Assembly: GCA_937916515.1 (NCBI GenBank)
Contig: CALFSX010000090.1
Location: forward strand, 26,335 to 90,334
Direction: 5' to 3'
DNA length: 64,000 nt
Origin: an uncultured Planctomycetaceae bacterium
GTDB taxonomy: Bacteria; Planctomycetota; Planctomycetia; Planctomycetales; Planctomycetaceae
Part shown: positions 53,839-64,000 of the stretch, in pieces
How the letters are laid out: every line of letters starts with the position of its first letter
How positions within the stretch are numbered: the first letter of the stretch is position 1
Program-made: the position numbers and the translations under genes
The notes under the pieces: model-generated
Databases searched by the model: none
What the model saw: the letters and a program-made list of their open reading frames with translations, nothing else
What the model was told of the DNA's origin: nothing

Positions 53839-54654
53839 ATGCGTGATGACCTACCTGATTTTTCAAGATTGCCTGAAGACTCTGCAAAGAATCTTTATCG
53901 CTTCGGAGTCGGCCTGTTCGTATTGCTTGTGTCTCTGCTTTTGCTGGCCGTCATCTATTCTCTTGGCGAAGCGTTGGAAGGATTTCAGTGGCGATACCTT
54001 CGCAACGGACTGATCGGCTTTCTGGCAATCACACTGGGAATCTGCGTACTGGTGCTGGTGACATCGCTGGTTGTCAAAGGACTAACGTTGTTCTGGTCGA
54101 AAACGTTTCATGGCCGATCCGAACGCAGACAACTTGAAAAGGCCAGCACAGCGGCCAACAACGCACTCATAGAAAAACACAGACTTAACGAAGACAGAGC
54201 TCGACTAACCGCACAATTGCAGGCAGCTTATCTGTTCGAAAAAGAATCCAGTCCCGCCACAAACGCCAGAGCCGCCAAAGAATTTCGAACGGCTCTGCAA
54301 ACGGGAGTCATGAAAAGCTGCGAAATTGCGTTCGACCACATTGGCAAAGTCATTGATCAATACGAAAAGGTTGTGGCCGAAATTCAAACCTCTTCGCTAA
54401 GCGATGGCGAAAAAGCTCAACTACTGAATTCACTCACCAAACAGCTCGATGTAGCAGCCACGGATCAACGAAATATTCATGCAGAAAAAATGATGGAAGC
54501 CGAAATCTGGAAGGTCCGATTTCGAAAGGCGAAAATGATCGCTGTCGAAAATCCGAAGGCCGCCGTCAAGTATCTGAACAGTATCCGCAACGAAGCTCGC
54601 ACATCACTGACGAAAACCAAGGTGCAGGAACTGATCGTTTCGTTTTCACGCTAA
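53839..54654 (+). CDS. Membrane-anchored coiled-coil protein of unknown function
   Basis: 271 residues. Two membrane segments (about 21-45, LYRFGVGLFVLLVSLLLLAVI; about 56-80, LIGFLAITLGICVLVLVTSLV) form a hairpin, followed by a charged helical region (about 95-260) on the cytoplasmic side. Together with the preceding soluble helical protein it may form a membrane complex; this is inference from co-orientation only. I do not recognise the family. Confidence 0.75.
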   Translation: MRDDLPDFSRLPEDSAKNLYRFGVGLFVLLVSLLLLAVIYSLGEALEGFQWRYLRNGLIGFLAITLGICVLVLVTSLVVKGLTLFWSKTFHGRSERRQLEKASTAANNALIEKHRLNEDRARLTAQLQAAYLFEKESSPATNARAAKEFRTALQTGVMKSCEIAFDHIGKVIDQYEKVVAEIQTSSLSDGEKAQLLNSLTKQLDVAATDQRNIHAEKMMEAEIWKVRFRKAKMIAVENPKAAVKYLNSIRNEARTSLTKTKVQELIVSFSR

Positions 54655-54702
54655 AACATCGCCCCTCGCTAACAGGTGGGAATCTGACTCCCAGACGTTG
54701 CC

Positions 54703-56283
54703 CTACATCTGCGTTCCGAATACCTGAGTCCAATAGAAGTTGTAGTTGATATCTCCGGTGTCGTCAGCGAGGTACTGGAAACCCACGCCAATCTCTTTGA
54801 AGTCAGGATTCAATATCGCAGCTCGATGAGGCGGACTATCCATCCATGCTTGAACAACTTCTTCAGGTGTCAGCTGACCAGCGGCTATGTTTTCACCAAC
54901 CGTCCAATAGTTATAGCCAGTGTCTGCCACACGATCCCACGGATGCTTGCCATCCAGGCCGGTATGATTGAAAAAGTCCAGGAACGCAAGGTTTTCTGAC
55001 TGCGTTTGAGCGGCCTGCTGCAACTGCGAATTTTCAGTAAACACTTCCAGGCCAAATTCCTGGCGAATGACGTTTGTCAGTTCAACAACTTTGGCGATGT
55101 ATTCATTGGCCTGTGCCTGCTGAGGCGTCAATTGTGGCACTTCAGCAACGGGCTCTGGCACGACCTCCTGAGCTACGGCAGGCGGTTCTTCGCTGTCAGG
55201 CGGTTCAACATTCGCAACGGGCGGTTCAGGAACCGGTTCGGGCGTGATTTCCGGCGATGCGGCGACACTGTCTTCCGGCGAGACGTCAGCGGGATCTTCC
55301 GAAACAACGTCCTCAAAAACCGGCGGCTCTTCAACGGCTGACTCTTCAGCAGCCAACTCTTCAGCAACAGGCGACTCCAGTGTAACTTCAGCCACCGGCT
55401 CATTGAACGCGTCAGATGAAGCATCTGACAACTCAGCCGGTTGTTCTGCCGACACATCGTCACCAGCTGTGTCAGATTGTTCAGCCACGGGAGGCTCAGC
55501 GCTGGCGACTTCCGGTTCACTCGGCCCCCCTGCATTCAATTCGCCATCACTGACGGTTTCGACCGGTTGAGCTGGACTACTGGTGTCAACAGCCACTGTC
55601 AGTTCCAGAACCTGATCATTAAAGCTGATGCGCTCGACGTTTCGCAGTACGTTTTCAACCGTGGTGCCATCCATACCGGGGCCAGTAATCTTTACTGATC
55701 CGTCATCCTGTACTGACACGTCATAGTCGGCTCGATTGCCTTCGTAGACCACTAACGTATCAACCCCATCGCCACCATCAATGACGTTGTTTCCGTGAGG
55801 ATCGTAGATCTCGTCATCTCCGCCGCCCGCATTGATGATGTCGTTCTTTTCCGTCCCTGCAATAAAGTTATCGGCCGCGTCGCCATTGATCGACTGGAAT
55901 CCGTTGCTTCCGTCAATCCATAGGATTCCATCGTTAAACACAATGCGTTCGACGTTTCGCAGCACGCTGTGGAACCGCAGAGAATTCAGACCAGGGCCTT
56001 CAACAGAGACGACTCCGCTTTCTGATCGTTCTACGGTATAGTCAGCTCGATTACCTTCGTAGATCACCAGAGTATCTTCGCCGCTTCCTCCGTCGATGGT
56101 GTTGAATCCAAACGGAGCGTAGATAGCATCGTCTCCACCACCGGCATGAAAATCGTGGTGACACTCATCACCTGAAAGCCATTCGCCGGCATCGGTGCCT
56201 TCAATCGACGACGCTGACATGAGCAGCAATTGTTCAAGAGAAGCGATCAGGCTGGAACGTGTCGAAATCTTCTGAATGGCCAT
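54703..56283 (-). CDS. CAP (SCP/PR1)-domain surface protein with calcium-binding-type repeats
   Basis: 526 residues. N-terminal segment with SLEQLLLMSAS (about 15-25), similar to the planctomycete LEPR-XLL export motif. Two copies of an RTX-like unit follow (about 27-126 and 131-228), each with AGGGDDxIY, VIDGG.GxDTLVxYEGNRADY and a SVLRNVERIxFND end. Residues 235-380 are a Pro/Glu/Ala/Val-rich linker. The C-terminal CAP domain (about 385-526) has FNHTG, GENIAAGQ, HRAAILNPDFKEIGVG and FYWTQVFG. CAP domains are secreted, often ligand-binding or proteolytic in other organisms; role here unknown. GAG ahead of the ATG at 56283 fits a ribosome site. Confidence 0.88.
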   Translation of the reverse strand: MAIQKISTRSSLIASLEQLLLMSASSIEGTDAGEWLSGDECHHDFHAGGGDDAIYAPFGFNTIDGGSGEDTLVIYEGNRADYTVERSESGVVSVEGPGLNSLRFHSVLRNVERIVFNDGILWIDGSNGFQSINGDAADNFIAGTEKNDIINAGGGDDEIYDPHGNNVIDGGDGVDTLVVYEGNRADYDVSVQDDGSVKITGPGMDGTTVENVLRNVERISFNDQVLELTVAVDTSSPAQPVETVSDGELNAGGPSEPEVASAEPPVAEQSDTAGDDVSAEQPAELSDASSDAFNEPVAEVTLESPVAEELAAEESAVEEPPVFEDVVSEDPADVSPEDSVAASPEITPEPVPEPPVANVEPPDSEEPPAVAQEVVPEPVAEVPQLTPQQAQANEYIAKVVELTNVIRQEFGLEVFTENSQLQQAAQTQSENLAFLDFFNHTGLDGKHPWDRVADTGYNYWTVGENIAAGQLTPEEVVQAWMDSPPHRAAILNPDFKEIGVGFQYLADDTGDINYNFYWTQVFGTQM

Positions 56284-56827
56284 GTGGTTCTCGTAGATTC
56301 ATCGAAAGCGATGCAAAGCCGCAAAGACTTCGCAGTTCAGAGGAAAACTAGATCACGACTGAGCGTTATTTCCAAAAAGACTGCACATTGACAGAAAACG
56401 CAATGCTCCCACGATGTGTCGTAGCGGATGTCATCAATCGCATCACTTGATGACAATTGAAGCAACCACGCAACAATCACAGCACAAACGTGGCAAACGT
56501 TGTGGTTTCGAAACTGCGTGCAAGCGATATTCACTCGACAAAAACCGGCTTACCAGGCGAGTGCTGCAAATTTAACCAGCTGAAGCGTTCAACAATGCGC
56601 TGGCAACATCAGCCGCCCAAAACAGCCGCAACCGACTCGCGCACATCAAACGATGCCTGGCTGCACCAGACAACAACACGCAATCACTTGATGCCGAAAC
56701 TCACCAGAAGTGAATCACTGGGCGCCACGACGACACAAACGAGTTAGCAGGATCGATGTCGTACCTGAACGGGTGGCTGACATTCGATTTACAATTGCCG
56801 CCAGAAATCGGAATGGTCGCCGAATCA
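56284..56827. other. Intergenic region
   Basis: 544 bases between the CAP gene and the ThuA/heme gene. The 96-codon open frame at 56457-56747 has no similarity to a family. No repeat or terminator was found behind the heme gene. The CAP gene promoter should lie at its left end. Confidence 0.5.
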
Positions 56828-60880
<4,053 letters not shown>

Positions 60881-61314
60881 GGCGGAAGAAGCTCGATTTG
60901 GTAGGAAAAGTGAATCGCGGGCGAGAAAGCATAGCCGAACGCGATATCGATTTCACACCATAATCTTTTAACGCACGATCAAGTCACAAAATACCTAACA
61001 AGGGCTCCGCCCTTGACCCGGTGGCGTGGCGTGCCGGACGACGTGGAACGCTTGAATCGCCGAGCCGCTCCGTTGTCGCTACGGACAACATGCTCGCATC
61101 GTTTTCATTAAGACTCTGACAACAAAAAACAACCATTGCAAAAAAAGTCCACGAATCGCTGAAGCCAGCATATAGACACGACGGCCCAGCAGCATGCAGA
61201 AACATGGCCACACGCTGCAATGACCATTGCGCAGCGGCAGCGGAGCGGCCCGGCGATTAAAACATCCCACCGGCTCTTGCACGCCATGCGAACGGGTAAA
61301 GGGCGAAACCTTGG
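60881..61314. other. Intergenic region carrying a dispersed repeat
   Basis: 434 bases. It holds repeat copy 2 (60995-61121). The rest shows no gene; several small open frames seen in the minus strand are unlikely. The promoter of the ThuA/heme gene should lie between 60881 and about 61000. Confidence 0.6.
60995..61121 (+). repeat. Dispersed repeat, copy 2
   Basis: About 127 bp similar to 29981-30117. It opens with CAAGGGC-TCC-GCCCTTG and keeps AATCGCCGARCCGCTCC and TTGTCGCTA. It lies 114 bp upstream of the ThuA/heme protein start, in the same orientation relative to that gene as copy 1 has to the sulfatase. Confidence 0.8.
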
Positions 61315-61668
61315 TTAAGTTCGACGATAGAAGATCCGGTATTCGGTATTTTCCACTGTCGTTTCCGTGCCGTTTACCTGCCCGGTTTCGACGGAGCGTT
61401 TTCCGTTTTGCTCGATGGTTGACCCGTGGTCCACATGGTGGTGAGTCGTTTGGCCGACTACGGTTTCTTCTTCGCGTTCGATGGCGTAGCCAGCTGGAAA
61501 ATGCTGTTGCATCAATTCGACAGCCTTCTCGCGATGGCGTTCGCTGTTCGCAGGAATCGCCACGACTCCGGTGCTTGCATCTTTCATCACGTAACGAGCC
61601 GAAGCGCAGCCGCTGACAGTCAGCAACAGCATTATGGTCGCGGTCAAAGCGAGAACCCGGCCCTTCAT
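61315..61668 (-). CDS. Small lipoprotein of unknown function
   Basis: 117 residues. Signal peptide with lipobox VSGC (Cys21). The mature part is short, contains HHHVDHGS (possible metal site) and ends TEYRIFYRRT. AGGTG sits ahead of the ATG at 61668. The longer frame up to 62226 lies inside the sulfatase on the wrong frame and is not believed. I do not recognise a family. Confidence 0.75.
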   Translation of the reverse strand: MKGRVLALTATIMLLLTVSGCASARYVMKDASTGVVAIPANSERHREKAVELMQQHFPAGYAIEREEETVVGQTTHHHVDHGSTIEQNGKRSVETGQVNGTETTVENTEYRIFYRRT

Positions 61669-61795
61669 AAAGTGGCACCTGTCAGACGAAGTGGAAGATC
61701 GAAAAGGCGAGAATAATTCATCCCGCGAATCGAAGAAACACCACTTTGCCGAAGACGCAGATACTGCCGAACCAGGCTTCGCGATTGGCCTTCGC

Positions 61796-63730
61796 TTACT
61801 TTCCGACAACGCCAATATCTGCTGCTGAGGCCCAACGTCCTTTGTTAACTTCGGACAGAATCCGCAGCTGCACGTAGCGACCGGATTGCGGCACATCAAA
61901 GTCGACCGGCTGGACGTTTTTGGTTTTGGTGAATTCAACAGAAGCCGCGACCGCCGCGTCGTCAAGTGCTTCGGCAATTGGTGCAACGCGAACTTCTGTC
62001 TTGCCGAACGCTCCGTTCCAACCTTTGTCCTGGCGAGCCAGATATCGAATACCAGTGACTTCGCGAACACTTCCAAGATCGATGACCAACTGATGCGGAT
62101 GCGAGGTTGGTGTCGGAGTGAACTGGCTGTGCCAAATCGTGTCTGGATCGCCGTCGATGGCGTACTGAGCGAACTTGTCGTTGCCCTGATTTTCGCTGCT
62201 GAAACTGTGCAACTTGATTTGTTCAAACGGAATCAGATTGGGATCTTCAATCAGGCTCACGTTTTTTCGAGCACGTTTGGGTTTTGGAGCATTGCTCGGA
62301 TTTTTGAAGCCGAATTTCGCCTGACGATCACGCTCATGACGGGTGCGAGCTTTGTCAAGATATTCACCGGCCCGCACTGGTTCGTGAGATTGTTCTGCAA
62401 ACGTTTTCATGCGAGCCACAACGTCTGCATGCTGAGCCGCCACGTTGGAAGTTTCGCTGACGTCGGTGGTCAAGTCGTACAGTTCCCATTCAGTATTGGG
62501 TTTCGGTTGCAGGCCTTTCCAGTGATCAATCCGAACCGCTGTCTGTTGACCGAATTCCCAATACAGAAACTCGTGAGACTGTTGATCACGCCCCGCTGCT
62601 GCCGAACCCAGAAGTTCCGGAACAATCGACAGACCATCGTTTTCGGGAGCGTTCGCTTTTGTCAGTTCCGCAATCGTGGCCATCATGTCGGGCTGGTAAA
62701 ACAGAAAATCACTGACTCGCCCAGCTTCAATCTTTCCTGGCCATCGCACCACAAACGGAATCCGCAAACCGCCTTCATACAGGTTGCCCTTGCCGCCTCG
62801 AAATTCAACGCCGTTAACAGGATTGACGTTGGGCTTATGAAAGCCTCGCACGTGTTTAGGACTCTTGAAGCGATCCTGACCGCCGTTATCTCCTGTAAAG
62901 AACACGATCGTGTTGTCATCCAGATTCAGTTCCTTCAGCAGGTCCAGAACTCGGCCAAGATTGTTATCCACCATGGTGACCATCGCCGCATACTTTTTGG
63001 CTTCCGGATCAACACTGGCATCCTTCATCCACGCGTCATTCTTGTACTGATCCCATGCCGGATCGTCCGCCGGAATGTCGTACATTCCGTGAGGTGGCGT
63101 GATTGGCAGATAACAGAAGAACGGCTGATCTTTGTTTTGTCGGATGAACGCTTCAGCTTCGTCCATGATTGTGTAGTGCGAGTACGTCTGACCTTCTCGC
63201 CCGCCATCGTTACCTTCCAACGGCACTTCTTCACTGTTGCGAATCAGATAAGGTGGGTAAAACGAATGAGCGTGAACCTGATCGTAATAGCCATAAAACA
63301 CGTCAAACCCGTGCTTTTCCGGAACGCCTGTCGAATCGCGTCCACCGCATCCCCACTTGCCGAAGCCTCCAGTGGCATAGCCACGTTGCTTCAGCATCGA
63401 TGCAATCGTCGGCTCATTAGCTCGCAAAGGACTGCCCCCATCGTTTGCTCGAACGGAAGCATGCCCTGCGTGCTTGCCTGTCATCAAATTGCATCTCAAA
63501 GGAGCGCAAACGGGAGCTCCGGCCAATGCCTGAGTAAACCGAATCCCTTCAGTTGCCATTGCGTCAACTCGAGGCGTGCGAATCAGCGGATGGCCCATAT
63601 GAGACAGCTCATAATAAGCCAGCTCATCCGACATCATGTAAACGATATTGGGCCGGGAATCGGCGGCCTGACATACACCAGCGGCAAATGTGATCGCCAG
63701 AAAGAACAAAGAGATTCGGCATGGTCGCAT
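61796..63730 (-). CDS. Sulfatase with C-terminal discoidin-like domain
   Basis: 644 residues. Signal peptide (1 to about 23, ending CQAAD), then RPNIVYMMSDELAYYELSHMG (about 26-46) in which the usual Asp-Asp metal pair reads Asp-Glu. The formylglycine motif is CAPLR (Cys75 to Arg79), followed by NLMTGKHAGH. The metal site FTGDNGGQDRF lies near residue 279. Residues about 515-644 form a discoidin-like carbohydrate-binding domain (AIDGDPDTIWHSQF, HQLVIDLGSVREVTG, YVQLRILSEVN). The domain order suggests a secreted glycan sulfatase that anchors on its substrate. I chose the ATG at 63730; a TTG one codon upstream is possible. It is not obviously in an operon. Confidence 0.92.
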   Translation of the reverse strand: MRPCRISLFFLAITFAAGVCQAADSRPNIVYMMSDELAYYELSHMGHPLIRTPRVDAMATEGIRFTQALAGAPVCAPLRCNLMTGKHAGHASVRANDGGSPLRANEPTIASMLKQRGYATGGFGKWGCGGRDSTGVPEKHGFDVFYGYYDQVHAHSFYPPYLIRNSEEVPLEGNDGGREGQTYSHYTIMDEAEAFIRQNKDQPFFCYLPITPPHGMYDIPADDPAWDQYKNDAWMKDASVDPEAKKYAAMVTMVDNNLGRVLDLLKELNLDDNTIVFFTGDNGGQDRFKSPKHVRGFHKPNVNPVNGVEFRGGKGNLYEGGLRIPFVVRWPGKIEAGRVSDFLFYQPDMMATIAELTKANAPENDGLSIVPELLGSAAAGRDQQSHEFLYWEFGQQTAVRIDHWKGLQPKPNTEWELYDLTTDVSETSNVAAQHADVVARMKTFAEQSHEPVRAGEYLDKARTRHERDRQAKFGFKNPSNAPKPKRARKNVSLIEDPNLIPFEQIKLHSFSSENQGNDKFAQYAIDGDPDTIWHSQFTPTPTSHPHQLVIDLGSVREVTGIRYLARQDKGWNGAFGKTEVRVAPIAEALDDAAVAASVEFTKTKNVQPVDFDVPQSGRYVQLRILSEVNKGRWASAADIGVVGK

Positions 63731-63893
63731 CAATACGGCCTTTGTGGATCAAATGGGAGAAGACATCAGAAGCACTCCGCAATCAGCAGAGTCGATCCGT
63801 ATTCTCACAGAAACCACACAAGACGCAACGTTCAACGCAGAATTCAACCACCCCGTAAGACCCCAAGGCTATGGAGGCGGTATGTTGACTTAG

Positions 63894-63942
63894 TGCCGGA
63901 GCGACGGCATATGATAGCCTCGGACTTTAGTCCGAGGTTGGC
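63894..63942 (+). repeat. REP-like palindromic element F
   Basis: GCCGGAGCGACGGCATATGA, then TAG and CCTCGGACTTTAGTCCGAGG. It is the same family as 48958-49370 and lies 164 bp upstream of the sulfatase start, near the right edge of the window. The remainder of 63731-64000 holds no gene I can support. Confidence 0.85.
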
Positions 63943-64000
63943 TGTAGCTAGCAGCGTGTCCGGGAAGCCATTCTTTGTTGTTGCCAATGGCGTCTGAAAT

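Noticed and set aside
56457..56747. 96-codon open frame between the CAP and heme genes
   Set aside because: Translation is Thr/Arg/Ser-rich with no motif, and no ribosome site was seen.
61886..63997. 703-codon open frame antisense to the sulfatase
   Set aside because: Its translation shows no domain or motif and mirrors the sulfatase codons; the sulfatase on the other strand is certain.

Overview
The window looks like a chromosome segment of a planctomycete (Planctomycetota). The lines of evidence are: two formylglycine-type sulfatases; a ThuA / discoidin / beta-propeller / HEAT / CxxCH protein of the PVC heme-binding type; an ECF sigma factor next to a receptor-like Ser/Thr kinase with TPRs; two surface proteins with N-terminal motifs resembling the planctomycete LEPR-XLL signal; and a MoxR / DUF58 / VWA gene array. 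The genus cannot be fixed from the sequence alone. No tRNA, rRNA, CRISPR array, integrase, transposase or phage gene was seen.

Layout. (1) 1-4101 (+): a sulfide/sulfur cluster with a rhodanese tail cut by the window edge, a DUF1641 protein, a sulfide:quinone oxidoreductase of the animal-mitochondrial type, a bacterioferritin-like ferritin lacking the heme methionine, and a secreted DsrE-like protein. (2) 4618-27392 (+): fifteen co-directional genes, many overlapping by 4-8 bp. They are a membrane coiled-coil protein, an Fe(III)-type ABC importer (binding protein, permease, ATPase), an NHL-propeller lipoprotein, a large VWA protein, MoxR, DUF58, a BatA-like VWA protein, and a three-gene module (GATase-like membrane protein, ABC ATPase, ABC-2 permease) that occurs twice in tandem. 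(3) 27411-32344 (-): a PhyH-type dioxygenase abutting a sulfatase, yidD-rnpA, and an O-acetylhomoserine sulfhydrylase. (4) 33008-42890 (-): a 1856-residue mosaic surface protein, a Ser/Thr kinase with TPRs, and an ECF sigma factor that appears frameshifted. (5) 43467-46732 (+): a ThuA protein and a penicillin-acylase-family protein. (6) 46816-52831 (-): a protein of exact 76-residue repeats, a small membrane protein, a cluster of palindromic intergenic repeats, and pyruvate carboxylase. (7) 53196-54654 (+): two helical proteins of unknown role. (8) 54703-63730 (-): a CAP-domain protein with calcium-binding-type repeats, the 1350-residue ThuA/heme protein, a small lipoprotein and a sulfatase with a C-terminal discoidin-like domain.

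How the genes fit together. The first cluster would oxidise sulfide to persulfide and pass it to rhodanese/DsrE carriers. The long array looks like an envelope machine in which MoxR acts on VWA-domain partners and two ABC exporters work with GATase-like periplasmic subunits; an iron importer lies at its start. The sulfatases, acylase and ThuA/heme proteins fit breakdown of sulfated or decorated glycans outside the cytoplasm. The ECF-kinase pair is a typical planctomycete signalling module, and may or may not control the mosaic surface protein behind it.

Most notable: an in-frame 120-bp insert rich in short palindromes within a ThuA domain (60095-60214) that shares a palindrome core with two intergenic repeats; the exact 76-residue repeat protein; two domains nested inside other domains of the mosaic surface protein; the tandemly duplicated ABC module; and the single-base frameshift in the ECF sigma gene. 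Real intrinsic terminators were found at only three places.
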